Source: Saxibacter everestensis
GTDB lineage: Bacteria; Actinomycetota; Actinomycetes; Actinomycetales; Brevibacteriaceae
Assembly: GCF_025787225.1 (NCBI RefSeq)
Contig: NZ_CP090958.1
Location: 1,517,856-1,581,855, forward strand
Direction: 5' to 3'
DNA: 64,000 nucleotides
The stretch's first letter is position 1; the number at the start of each line of letters is the position of its first letter. A program made the position numbers and the translations under genes. The notes below the pieces were generated by a model that saw only the letters and a program-made list of their open reading frames with translations, made no database searches and was not told where the DNA came from. Of the stretch, positions 42,247 through 50,577 are shown in pieces.

Positions 42247-43719
42247 ATGAGCCATATCCCGCCCGAGACAGGCAAAACAGCCGCCCCGCTGATCGAGGTT
42301 CGGTCGATCGACTGGGTTCCCGAAAACGAACGTCGCGGGAAACTGTGGCACCAGGGCCCGTTGTGGTTCCTTGGAAACTTCCAGTACTTCTCCATTCCGA
42401 TCGGGTTCATCGGACCGTCCATGGGACTGTCGCTGGGATGGACAATCGTCGCCAGCGTACTTGGCATCGCCGTCGGTACTGTCTTCATGGCCTTCCATGC
42501 CTCGCAAGGGCCGACCATGGGACTGCCGCAGTTGATCCAGTCGCGGGCACAGTTCGGTTACCGCGGAGTGATCGTCCCGCTACTGGCTACGCTCTTCACC
42601 TACATGGCGTTCAATGTGGCCGACACGGTCCTACTCAGCGAGGGCCTCGGTAGTTCGTTCGGATGGGACCCGACCCTCATCGCCGTCCTCGCGACAGTCG
42701 CCGGTGCGGGATTGGCGATCTTCGGTCACGACTGGCTTCACAAGGCATTCCGCATCCTGCTCTACATCTCGCTTCCGGTGATGACGATCCTCACGATCGG
42801 CGTCATCGCAGGCGCCGCCGGCGGAACCTGGGACGCGACTCAATACGGCTTCAGCTGGCAGGGATTCATGGCCCAGTTCGCCGCATGCGCGGCGTACAAC
42901 ATAACCTACGCCCCTTACGTCTCCGACTATTCGCGCTACCTGCCCACCAACACTTCGGCGCGATCCGTAATCGCAGCTGTCTTCTTTGGCGCCTCGTCCT
43001 CGGCCATCTGGCTTATCGCCCTCGGTGCGTGGCTGACCATCGCGCTCGGCGCCACCGATGGGCTCGCCGGGCTGCAGACTGCCGGGAACACCATCTTTGC
43101 CCCTCTGGGTGACGCCGCGGCGCTGCTGTCGGCCCTGGCCCTGACCGCCACAATGGGCATGAACGCCTACGGCGGAGCCCTCACTGTGTTGACCACGATC
43201 GACTCCGTGCGTCCGATCAAACCGAAGACAACCGCGCGGGTCGTGACTATTCTGGTACTCGCCCTGGCGTGGTACCTCATCGCCTCGTCAATCAACTCGG
43301 GTGCGGTCGCGACCGTATTCTCGGCGCTGACCCTGATGCTCTACATCCTGGTGCCTTGGACGGCGACGAATCTCGTCGACTTCTTCATAGTCCGTAAGGG
43401 TCATTACGCCATCGCCGACCTCTTCACGCCCAATGGCATCTATGGAGCCTGGGGATGGCGCGGGTTGACTGCCTTCGGAATCGGGCTACTGGCCGAAGTT
43501 CCGTTCATGGTTCTGCCCACCATCGGCGGCTGGAGCTATGTCGGTCCCGCTGCCGCCGCTCTGGGAGACGTCGACATCGCCTGGCTGATCGGTCTTGCCG
43601 TGACCTCGGTGGCCTATCTACTTATGGGTCGCTCACTCGACCTCACCGCAGAAGAAACGGAACGACGTCGAAGCGATGAACACCTCGCTTCCAAAGATCC
43701 TGAAGGAGACCACAAATGA
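42247..43719 (+). CDS. NCS1 (purine/cytosine permease type) transporter
   Basis: 490 aa, AAAGGAAA before the ATG. After a polar 25-residue start, IDWVPENERRGKLWHQGPLWFLGNFQYFSIPIG is the family entry segment; QSRAQFGYRGVI follows helix 3 and NITYAPYVSDYSRYLP is the conserved loop after helix 5. Twelve helices. NCS1 proteins import nucleobases, hydantoins or related N-compounds with H+ or Na+. Its stop overlaps the dehydrogenase start (ATGA). Confidence 0.9.
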   Translation: MSHIPPETGKTAAPLIEVRSIDWVPENERRGKLWHQGPLWFLGNFQYFSIPIGFIGPSMGLSLGWTIVASVLGIAVGTVFMAFHASQGPTMGLPQLIQSRAQFGYRGVIVPLLATLFTYMAFNVADTVLLSEGLGSSFGWDPTLIAVLATVAGAGLAIFGHDWLHKAFRILLYISLPVMTILTIGVIAGAAGGTWDATQYGFSWQGFMAQFAACAAYNITYAPYVSDYSRYLPTNTSARSVIAAVFFGASSSAIWLIALGAWLTIALGATDGLAGLQTAGNTIFAPLGDAAALLSALALTATMGMNAYGGALTVLTTIDSVRPIKPKTTARVVTILVLALAWYLIASSINSGAVATVFSALTLMLYILVPWTATNLVDFFIVRKGHYAIADLFTPNGIYGAWGWRGLTAFGIGLLAEVPFMVLPTIGGWSYVGPAAAALGDVDIAWLIGLAVTSVAYLLMGRSLDLTAEETERRRSDEHLASKDPEGDHK

Positions 43720-44816
43720 CCGTCAAACATGCCACGACTTTCCGCCCCGGATCAGGTGTCGGCCAAGAGCCCGTCCACGTTTCAGCTCCCGGTCCCGGAC
43801 AGGTCGGGGTTAGTATCCGTGCGACCGGGGTCTGCCACTCGGACCTGCACATCGTCAATGGAGACTGGCCGGCCGAGCAGCCTCTCGTCCTCGGCCACGA
43901 AGCCGCGGGGGTCGTTGACGAAATCGGACCCGGCGTGACGACTGTGCAGCCTGGCGACCACGTTGTACTTTCATGGTTCGCCCCCTGCATGCGCTGCAGC
44001 AATTGCGCTGCCGGGCGGGGCTGGCTGTGTACCGGTACCACCGCACTGGATAACACCCTGCCAGACGGGACCACACCCTTCACCGATGACCAGGGGAAGG
44101 ACTTGTGGCCTTACCTCGGCCTGGGTACGTTCGCACCGCAGGTGGTGGTCCCGGAAACTGCCGCTGTCAAGGTCGACGACGACCTGCCGTTTGCAGTCGG
44201 TGCCTTGCTGGGCTGCTCGGTGACTACCGGAGTCGGCGCCGTACTCAACACCGCGCGGGTACCGGCCGGGGCGTCCGCCGTGGTCATCGGCTGCGGCGGG
44301 GTCGGCCTCTCCGTGGTGATGGGTCTCAAGCTCGCAGGGGCGCACCCCATCGTCGCCGTTGACTTCTCCCCCGAGAAACGAGCCAAGGCCGCCGAGCTCG
44401 GCGCGACCATCACGATCGATCCCCGGGACACCGACCTCACTGCCTACGTGAACGATCATCTGGGCGGCGTTGACTTCGCCTTCGAAGCCATCGGCAATGA
44501 GAAGGTGATCGAAACCCTGCCTGGTCTGCTTGCCCCCGGCGGCTCCGCCGTCCTGGTGGGAATGACCCGCATCGGTGCCCGTTCGACCATCGACCCTTAC
44601 GATCTTGCCGATCAGGGCAAGAGCATATTGGGCTGTAACTACGGATCGAGCGTAGCCCGGGTGGACATACCCCGCTTGGCCAAGCTCCACCTGGCCGGAC
44701 ATCTGCCGCTTGAGCAGCTCATTGACAAGGTCCGTCCGTTAGCCGAGGCAGGCTTAGCCCTGGATGAGTTGGCTGCCGGAACCGGGCTGCGATCAGTCCT
44801 GACTCCGACGGGGTGA
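43716..44816 (+). CDS. Zinc-dependent alcohol dehydrogenase (MDR family)
   Basis: 366 aa. Catalytic zinc ligands lie in TGVCHSDLH and GHEAAG; structural zinc cysteines form CMRCSNCAAGRGWLC (about residues 89-103), and the Rossmann motif is VVIGCGGVGLSVVMG. It resembles the class III/mycothiol-type branch in length and motifs, but the alcohol is unknown. Coupled to an NCS1 permease, it may oxidise the imported compound or its breakdown product. Confidence 0.9.
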   Translation: MTVKHATTFRPGSGVGQEPVHVSAPGPGQVGVSIRATGVCHSDLHIVNGDWPAEQPLVLGHEAAGVVDEIGPGVTTVQPGDHVVLSWFAPCMRCSNCAAGRGWLCTGTTALDNTLPDGTTPFTDDQGKDLWPYLGLGTFAPQVVVPETAAVKVDDDLPFAVGALLGCSVTTGVGAVLNTARVPAGASAVVIGCGGVGLSVVMGLKLAGAHPIVAVDFSPEKRAKAAELGATITIDPRDTDLTAYVNDHLGGVDFAFEAIGNEKVIETLPGLLAPGGSAVLVGMTRIGARSTIDPYDLADQGKSILGCNYGSSVARVDIPRLAKLHLAGHLPLEQLIDKVRPLAEAGLALDELAAGTGLRSVLTPTG

Positions 44817-44930
44817 GCCGCGGGGCGACTCCTCCCCCAGGAGAGCGGTGCCCTCACTCGCTCGCGGGAGGCGTAAACCTTCGTCCTGCGCGTTATCGCC
44901 AGGCTTGTCGTGCGGGTAGACTCGCCGCCT

Positions 44931-45470
44931 ATGACAGACGTTGACGAGCAGGGGCGTCCGGAACCTCCCCTCGCAGCAGACGAGGCCACGACCCTTCTGG
45001 GCTTCCTGGATTTCCAGCGAGCGACCCTGGCGTGGAAGTGTTCGGGGCTTGACGAGCATGGTCTGGGGGCGCGAGTCGGCAATTCTTCGCTGACCTTGGG
45101 TGGCTTGCTCAAGCATCTCGCTTACGTTGAGGACGATTGGTCATCCCGGTGGTTGCACGGGCGCGACCGGCAGCCACCGTGGAATGCGGTGAACTGGAAG
45201 TCTGATCCCGATTGGGACTGGCGCTCGGCTGCCGAGGACTCCCCTGAGGAACTTCATGCGCTCTGGCGGGACGCAGTGGCCCGCTCCAGCTCGTTGATTG
45301 CGGAAGCGCTTGCCGACGGAGGTTTGGAGTTTTCGGCCCGCCGGACCTGGCCCGACGGTCAGGCTCCCACTCTGCGATGGATCCTGGTCCACCTGATCGA
45401 GGAGTATGCGCGCCACAACGGTCACGCCGACTTGCTCCGGGAAGCCGTTGACGGCCTTACCGGCGAGTAA
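44931..45470 (+). CDS. DinB/DUF664 (mycothiol transferase-like) protein
   Basis: 179 aa from the ATG at 44931. The four-helix DinB fold is readable: ATTLLGFLDFQRATLAWKCSGLDEHGL, LGGLLKHLAYVEDDWSSRWLHG (the first histidine) and LRWILVHLIEEYARHNGHADLLREAVDG (the two C-terminal metal-binding histidines). DUF664 members in actinobacteria include mycothiol-dependent S-transferases. Substrate unknown; single gene. Confidence 0.85.
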   Translation: MTDVDEQGRPEPPLAADEATTLLGFLDFQRATLAWKCSGLDEHGLGARVGNSSLTLGGLLKHLAYVEDDWSSRWLHGRDRQPPWNAVNWKSDPDWDWRSAAEDSPEELHALWRDAVARSSSLIAEALADGGLEFSARRTWPDGQAPTLRWILVHLIEEYARHNGHADLLREAVDGLTGE

Positions 45471-45577
45471 GCGCCGGGCGTTGTCGATCCTGCAACGCTG
45501 GGCAACGCTAGGTTGAGCTCTCTGCCAAGCGCGTGCCGCGGGCTCGGCATGCCAGAGCCACGCGTAACATCTTCTCT

Positions 45578-46213
45578 ATGGCACTCGTATATCAGGCCGA
45601 TCTGCGGCCGACAAAGCTCGAACTTCTCAATGATTGGGTGCCTAGGCAGCTCTGGTATCGCGGCGGTGAAGCACCGCAACTGCAACGATCGGCTTCCTTT
45701 CGATTCGATGATCCGGCCGGCGAGGTCGGTGTGGAAACGCTTCTGGTTCAGTCCGGAGAAGGCCCGGTTTATCAGGTCCCGTTGACGTACCGCGGCGAGG
45801 CATTGCCAGGCGGTGAAGCGTCGCTGATAGGCATCTTGGAGCACTCTGTGCTGGGCAGACGTTGGGTGTACGACGCGTGTGCTGACCCGGTGTACCTGGC
45901 GGAGCTGGCCACGACGGTGCTAAACGGGGGCACGCAGGTGCAGGAGTTCGTTGACACTGACGGGCATCCCGAGCCGCGCGAGCCATCTGCGGTTGTTTCT
46001 GGTAGCGGTCGGGCGGCAACCCGCATCGCTCCGATCGACTCGGTAACGGTCATATCGAAAGACGACTCCACGGTTATCCGGACAAACCAGTTGGAGCTTG
46101 AAATCTTCCGGATTCCAGGCGAAAGCGCAGCGGCCCTCGGCGCGGAGACGCTCACCGCTACCTGGGTCGACGGCATGGCTCCTGTCGTACTCGCCGCCGT
46201 CCGGGCAGCCTAA
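45578..46213 (+). CDS. Maltokinase N-cap-like domain protein
   Basis: 211 aa from the ATG at 45578. LELLNDWVPRQLWYRGG and the following beta-rich run (LLVQSGEGPVYQVPLTYRGE, LIGILEHSVLGRRWVYDACADPVYLAELATTVL) match the N-terminal cap domain of actinobacterial maltokinases, here stand-alone without a kinase domain. Its role is unknown; it may bind sugar phosphates or act as a regulator. Isolated gene. Confidence 0.65.
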   Translation: MALVYQADLRPTKLELLNDWVPRQLWYRGGEAPQLQRSASFRFDDPAGEVGVETLLVQSGEGPVYQVPLTYRGEALPGGEASLIGILEHSVLGRRWVYDACADPVYLAELATTVLNGGTQVQEFVDTDGHPEPREPSAVVSGSGRAATRIAPIDSVTVISKDDSTVIRTNQLELEIFRIPGESAAALGAETLTATWVDGMAPVVLAAVRAA

Positions 46214-46231
46214 GGGCTACTCCGCAATTCG

Positions 46232-46762
46232 TCAGTGGCGCGATGAGCCAGGCTGGTCGCGCCCACCCCCGGAGCGGTCATCGGGTCCATGAGGTACGAC
46301 GACGATCTGATCGCGATCCTGATAAATGACTCGGCCCGGATTGTCTGAAAGCACTTTGACACACGGCACGCCGTGTACCTGCAGAAGGTCGAGATAGCCC
46401 TCGATACGATTCAGCAGGTGGGTGGCTTCAGGCTTGAACCAGGCAGCGGCCCCTGGATTGCGCTCCGCGTCGTAGACGCCGGGGTCGATCGTACTTGGAT
46501 CAACGTAGGCGACGTCGTACCAGTCGTTATTGACCCGCCGCCATCGCTCCTCTGATGCGGTGAGCAGACCCTGTCGGCTTAGGCCGTTGACCAACCCGAA
46601 GATGCCCGTGTGCACCCCGCGGGAGTTAGGGGTCGGGGATTGATAGCGCACGAAGTGTCCGGCGGTGAGCATAATTGCATCCTTGCAGCCTGGGAACCGA
46701 AGGACTACGAGCCGCGCCGCCTCGCCAGACACCCAACGCTCCTCGTTGCAGATCAGATCCAC
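46232..46762 (-). CDS. Hypothetical protein
   Basis: 176 aa. It starts LICNEERWVSGEAARLVVLRFPGC and includes AGHFVRYQSPTPNSRGVHTGIFGLVNGL and YLDLLQVHGVPCVKVLSDNPGRVIYQDRDQIVVVPHGP, blocks that seem conserved but give no known function. Eleven bases after the NTF2-like gene, so probably co-transcribed. Confidence 0.6.
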   Translation of the reverse strand: MDLICNEERWVSGEAARLVVLRFPGCKDAIMLTAGHFVRYQSPTPNSRGVHTGIFGLVNGLSRQGLLTASEERWRRVNNDWYDVAYVDPSTIDPGVYDAERNPGAAAWFKPEATHLLNRIEGYLDLLQVHGVPCVKVLSDNPGRVIYQDRDQIVVVPHGPDDRSGGGRDQPGSSRH

Positions 46763-46773
46763 AGTCCGGCGGA

Positions 46774-47130
46774 TCAGGCGTCGGCGGAACCTTCCCGATA
46801 GATTTTGGCCGACGAGAGCTTTCCGTTCTCAATCCGATAGAAACCGGCGATGGCGAAGGTCTTCGTCTTTCCGTCAAGCACTATCTCTTCGGTGAGCTCC
46901 GCCGCAGCCAGCGTCTCGTTGTCGCTGATGAAGCTGTTGACGGAGAGGTGAGGAGTCAACCCAGAAAATGCGTTGCTGAAAAGCTCTTCGATCTCCCTTG
47001 CCCCACTGAACGCGTCCCTGCCGGTGATCCAGAGCGCGTCTTCGGTGAAGCATTGCATCATTGCGTTCAGGTCGTGATCGTTAAAGGCCTTAATATGCGC
47101 CTCCACGACGCCCCTCGTACTCGCAGTCAT
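46774..47130 (-). CDS. NTF2-like (SnoaL) protein
   Basis: 118 aa. VVEAHIKAFNDHDLNAMMQCFTEDALWITGRDAFSG is the cone-fold opening; EEIVLDGKTKTFAIAGFYRIENGKLSSAKIYRE closes it. Members are small ligand-binding or isomerase folds; the pocket residues here do not identify a reaction. First gene of the two-gene unit; its start lies in the decayed lipoprotein region. Confidence 0.8.
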   Translation of the reverse strand: MTASTRGVVEAHIKAFNDHDLNAMMQCFTEDALWITGRDAFSGAREIEELFSNAFSGLTPHLSVNSFISDNETLAAAELTEEIVLDGKTKTFAIAGFYRIENGKLSSAKIYREGSADA

Positions 47131-47191
47131 TCGTCAAGTAGACCCCACCCGAGGCGATTCTGGCACTCGATTTCGCGGAAAGGCGGCGGCA

Positions 47192-47234
47192 GAGCCGGTT
47201 CGGGAGGACGACGCACGCCCTCCCGAACCGGCTC
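47192..47234 (-). terminator. Strong terminator-like hairpin
   Basis: A perfect 16-bp stem: GAGCCGGTTCGGGAGG (47192-47207) with CCTCCCGAACCGGCTC (47219-47234), 11-base loop. It lies just past the 3' end of the lipoprotein pseudogene, so it is most likely that gene's surviving terminator. No U-tract. Confidence 0.75.
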
Positions 47235-47256
47235 GTCGGCGCAGTGTCGCGGCTAC

Positions 47257-47756
47257 TCACCAGGAAACCAGAACGTCGGTACGAATATCCGGAAGCTTCT
47301 CGATGCTTACCTTTCTTCGCAAATGAGTTGGGGCCAAGCTCGTCGAGCAGGCTATCCCGTGAGTCATCGTCAAAGTAGAAGTTGTAGCTGCCTGGTTCCG
47401 TGCCGCTACCGAACGCAATCGTCTTGCCCTCGAACTCGGGGTGCTCGTGCGCCGACTGATCGATCAGCTGATTGGTCTGTTCCGTCAGCTTCTTCGCCTC
47501 GTCTGCCAGTCCGAGCGAGCTGCTGACGATGCCGTTCTGGTCCTGCCATGACGTGAGCCATGGCTCGTCCGGATAGCCGACGATCGGCGCGATTTGTCGT
47601 CTCACCGAGAGCCGAGTCGATGGTCACCGGGAACGCCGCTTTAGCCGAAGACGATGTGGTCTCTTCGCTGGCGGGCCTTCAGGGGCTACAGGCCGTGAAG
47701 GTAACCACTAAGGCCGAGGCAACAAGGCCCGCAGTGGCGGCAGGGATCCAGCGCAT
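47257..47756 (-). pseudogene. Disrupted iron-siderophore ABC transporter binding lipoprotein (FecB/CeuD type)
   Basis: From ATG 47756 the frame reads MRWIPAATAGLVASALVVTF then TACSP and a stop: a lipoprotein signal with TAC lipobox, cut after 25 codons. Beyond it, AFPVTIDSALGETT (the usual start of the mature protein) is followed by a deletion and frame change to APIVGYPDEPWLTSWQDQNG, then EHPEFEGKTIAFGSGTEPGS, NFYFDDDSRDSLLDELGPNSF, and after another shift RTDVLVSW. These are the blocks of siderophore-binding proteins in order, but about half the length is gone. Confidence 0.8.
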
Positions 47757-47791
47757 TTATAAGCTCCAAGTAGTTCGAGTGGTCGATGAAG

Positions 47792-47810
47792 TTAGGTTAG
47801 CCACCTTAAC
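47792..47810 (-). promoter_or_regulatory. Iron box (DtxR/IdeR-like) of the lipoprotein pseudogene
   Basis: On the plus strand, TTAGGTTAGCC at 47792-47802 is a perfect half of the 19-bp DtxR/IdeR consensus; the other half (ACCTTAAC) is degraded or shifted by one base. It lies 36 bases upstream of the pseudogene ATG, as iron-repressed siderophore uptake genes have. The divergent permease starts 63 bases on. Confidence 0.6.
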
Positions 47811-47872
47811 TTCGGCCACGCCGTCAGGTTCGGATAGCAGCACTGCATAAACTTGAGGAACGGGGGAAAAGG

Positions 47873-49036
47873 ATGCGCAGAGGGGTGTTGCCGCTGCTGC
47901 TCTGCGCGCTTGGTGTACTGGCGATCATTACGGGCATCTTGCCGCTGGAACGTGCCGAGTCGCTCTTCGCGCGCATCGGCCCTATCCTGGGCTTCGTCGT
48001 CGCGATTACCATCGTTGCCGAGCTTGCCGCCAAGGCCCGACTGTTCGCTGTCGTAGGGGACTACCTCGCCCAGTTCGGTCGTTCACGAGTTTGGCTGCTC
48101 TGGCTTCTCATCGTCGGTCTGGCAGTTGTGAGCACCGTCTTCCTCTCCCTCGACACCACGGCCGTCCTGCTTACACCCGTCGTGATCGTGTTGGCGCAGC
48201 GCGCCAGTATTGCGCCAATGCCGTTCGCACTGACTACCATCTGGCTGGCGAACACGGCATCGCTACTGCTACCGGTATCCAACCTGACCAATCTGTTATC
48301 CGGACAAAAGATGGGCGCCACTCCCCTGCAATTCGCCGGCCTGCTCTGGGCCCCGGCCGTCGTTGGGCTCGTCATTCCCGTGGCAATGCTCTGGTTCCTG
48401 TTCCGGAAGAGTTTCGCCGAGCGATTCGAACCCTCGATCCCCGTGCCGGTCGGTGATCGTCCGCTGTTGTTGATCGCAGCCGCCACCGTCGTCAGTTTGC
48501 TTGTCGCGCTCATCTCCGGCATTGCGGTGGTGTGGCCGGCCAGCATAGCCGCCGTGATCCTGCTGGTGGCTTTTTGGTTCCGGCGGCGGGAGGAACTTCA
48601 TTTCTCACTGCTTCCGGCGGTTCCGTTGTTGATCACGGTGGGACTTTTCCTGTTGATTGAAACCCTGCATGCGCAAGGACTTACCGGAGTGCTCCACCGC
48701 GCGGTTCCGGCTGGCGACGGCTTGCCGGCACTGCTTCAGCTGTCCGCGGCCGGAGTGTTGGCCGCCAACGTGTTGAACAACCTGCCGGCCTACCTGGCGC
48801 TGGAGCCGGTGGCCGATTCCCCGCTCCGGCTCGGAGCGCTTCTCGTGGGGGTAAACCTTGGTCCCTTGGTAACGCCGTGGGCGTCACTGGCGACTCTGCT
48901 TTGGTATGAGCGAGTCCGTTCGCTAGGGATGACGGTCCGCTGGGGCCGGTTCGCGCTGGCCGGAGTCGTCCTCGTCGCCTGCGCCGTGCCCACTGCGGTC
49001 TTCATGCTGTGGCTTTCCGGAGGCGCGCCGAGGTAG
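47873..49036 (+). CDS. SLC13/ArsB-like anion permease
   Basis: 387 aa with GGGGGAAAAGG before the ATG. About eleven hydrophobic segments, with LDTTAVLLTPVVIVLAQR and WLANTASLLLPVSNLTNLL (the SNxTN-like hairpin) in the first half and AANVLNNLPAYLALEP in the second, matching the two inverted repeats of the ion-transporter superfamily (SLC13, ArsB, NhaD). Anion identity is unclear. The iron box upstream could also affect it, which would be unusual. Confidence 0.82.
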   Translation: MRRGVLPLLLCALGVLAIITGILPLERAESLFARIGPILGFVVAITIVAELAAKARLFAVVGDYLAQFGRSRVWLLWLLIVGLAVVSTVFLSLDTTAVLLTPVVIVLAQRASIAPMPFALTTIWLANTASLLLPVSNLTNLLSGQKMGATPLQFAGLLWAPAVVGLVIPVAMLWFLFRKSFAERFEPSIPVPVGDRPLLLIAAATVVSLLVALISGIAVVWPASIAAVILLVAFWFRRREELHFSLLPAVPLLITVGLFLLIETLHAQGLTGVLHRAVPAGDGLPALLQLSAAGVLAANVLNNLPAYLALEPVADSPLRLGALLVGVNLGPLVTPWASLATLLWYERVRSLGMTVRWGRFALAGVVLVACAVPTAVFMLWLSGGAPR

Positions 49037-49049
49037 CAGCCGAAGGCGG

Positions 49050-49078
49050 TCATCGAGGATCAGGCGCCGATGAAGCAG
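49050..49078. repeat. Left copy of a 29-bp direct repeat (copy of comB 3' end)
   Basis: Bases TCATCGAGGATCA then GGCGCCGATGAAGCAG are matched 27/29 at 49736-49764. On the minus strand it would encode CFIGA and a stop, a duplicate of the last codons of the comB gene (CFVGA stop). It marks the left edge of a 686-base segment holding one hypothetical gene. Confidence 0.8.
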
Positions 49079-49124
49079 GTGATATTACTAGTCTGTCAAC
49101 GACTTACTAGGTCCCAATCATTGA

Positions 49125-49715
49125 ATGCGAATTGAATCCGACATGTTTGATTTCACCGTCCGGGCCAATCTGCCCTGGAACTTTGATGCTTATGCCCGAA
49201 TACTAATTCCGGGGACGGTCGGAGACACTCCGGTCGCATGGTCGACGATACGGAAGTCTCTCGGCCTGCCACCGGGTGACCGGCTCATGCAGTGGGAAGA
49301 ATTCGCGAACGGCGACCTATACAATTCGGTCCACGTGGAAGGCCTTGGGACTGTGGACCCTCCATTTGGTGGGGAGATTACCGAACCCATGCTTGACGCC
49401 GTATTGCACGCGTTCAACGCGGATCGCGCCTCATTGAAGTTCGCGGCGTGGGACAGTTACAGCCTGCCGCAACTTGGTCCAAAGCTGTTCACAATATTCG
49501 ATAAGGACTTCTATCCGACGGCGCCGCCGGAAGACTATCCGGCTCCGGTCTTTGTTTATGCTTCAGACCGCAGTTGGGCTGCGCACGCTAATTCGGATGC
49601 CGGAGACGTCGTCGTCGGGGGGCCCGAAACGGGCATAGAAAGACTAGTTAGCGACGGTTCTGTTGAAGCCTACCGAGTTACACCGAATGACCGGTTGGAC
49701 TGGCGCGAAAAGTAG
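49125..49715 (+). CDS. Orphan protein on a repeat-bracketed segment
   Basis: 196 aa; an ATG six codons later (49143) is equally possible since neither has a ribosome site. The protein opens with FDFTVRANLPWNFDAYARILIPG and contains MQWEEFANGDLYNSVHVEGLGTVDPPFGGEI and AWDSYSLPQLGPKLFTIFDKDFYP; no family recognised. Aromatic-rich, acidic and soluble, it has the general look of small immunity or SMI1-type proteins, which is only an impression. GC is clearly below the flanks, and the gene sits wholly between the two 29-bp repeats, suggesting acquisition. Confidence 0.65.
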   Translation: MRIESDMFDFTVRANLPWNFDAYARILIPGTVGDTPVAWSTIRKSLGLPPGDRLMQWEEFANGDLYNSVHVEGLGTVDPPFGGEITEPMLDAVLHAFNADRASLKFAAWDSYSLPQLGPKLFTIFDKDFYPTAPPEDYPAPVFVYASDRSWAAHANSDAGDVVVGGPETGIERLVSDGSVEAYRVTPNDRLDWREK

Positions 49716-49735
49716 GCCGCGCAGTAGACGAGCGC

Positions 49736-49764
49736 TCATCGAGGATCAAGCGCCGACGAAGCAG
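49736..49764. repeat. Right copy of the 29-bp direct repeat (end of comB)
   Basis: The native copy: it contains the comB stop codon and last codons and runs 10 bases past the stop. Differs from the left copy at two positions. Confidence 0.8.
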
Positions 49765-50492
49765 CCGCGTCCCAGCAGCGGCACAGATGTGCTTTGATCA
49801 AGCTCTCCGGCGATCCGAACGTCATCTGCGAAGCCCATCTCGCTGAGCTCTTGCCCGGTGCGACACCGTTCGAGCGCGCCGGCCATGTAAGAGCGTTCGT
49901 TGTTGAATGCACGGATCGATTCCATTGCTGCCGGCGCGATTACCGGCCAGCCTGTGTCAGCCAAGGTTGACAGCACGGCGCCAGCGCCCCAGAAGTCCTC
50001 GGCTGCGGATCGACGCGTCCCATCGCGTCGCAGTTCGCCTGCTGCAATCACCGTGACCCGGTGGGACGAAGGGCGATAGCGCGCGCAGATCCAGCGCCCC
50101 ACCGCAGCGGAGTTTCGCAACGAGGCCGCCACGACAGTGTCCACGTTTCCCGCCAGGTGATGGCAAATGGCGGAACCGTTCGGTGACGGCAAGACGAGCC
50201 TGTCGACGTTTCCAGCATCGCGCACGCTCGCCGGAGACAGACTGATGTCATCGCGCGTCGCAGTCGATCGCGCTACCGCAAGCTTCGCGTTGACCGATGC
50301 CGCATATTGCTCCGCCGAGCCATCCAGCCACCGATAGGGGTAGACCGCCATCCCGGCGTCGATCGCCACCGATAGCGTTGTTGTGAACGACAGCACGTCG
50401 ACCACAACGGCAATATCGGTGTCCGCGGCCAATCGTTCGGCGCCTTCCAGTCCCCAAGCCAGGTGAACATCGTACGGCGCCTGAATCGTCAC
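49746..50492 (-). CDS. comB: 2-phosphosulfolactate phosphatase family (ComB)
   Basis: 248 aa. VVVDVLSFTTTLSVAIDAGMAVYPY is the Mg-binding DVLSFTT motif near residue 32; LVLPSPNGSAICHHLAG and VTVIAAGELRRDGTRRSAAEDFWGAGAVLSTL are the other family blocks. In methanogens the enzyme serves coenzyme M synthesis; in actinobacteria without ComA/ComC partners, as here, the real substrate is unknown. Its 3' end is duplicated at 49050. Confidence 0.88.
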   Translation of the reverse strand: MTIQAPYDVHLAWGLEGAERLAADTDIAVVVDVLSFTTTLSVAIDAGMAVYPYRWLDGSAEQYAASVNAKLAVARSTATRDDISLSPASVRDAGNVDRLVLPSPNGSAICHHLAGNVDTVVAASLRNSAAVGRWICARYRPSSHRVTVIAAGELRRDGTRRSAAEDFWGAGAVLSTLADTGWPVIAPAAMESIRAFNNERSYMAGALERCRTGQELSEMGFADDVRIAGELDQSTSVPLLGRGCFVGA

Positions 50493-50577
50493 GTGTCTTC
50501 TCCGGCGCTTACGGTGTAGAAGCTCGTGCCGTACCCGCAGCGATTCTCCTGCTCGTCGGATTCGTCCAGGTCGCCGC

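Noticed and set aside
46675-47526. 283-codon plus-strand frame
   Set aside because: Shadow of the NTF2-like gene and of the lipoprotein pseudogene; composition is Arg/Ser-rich without a domain.
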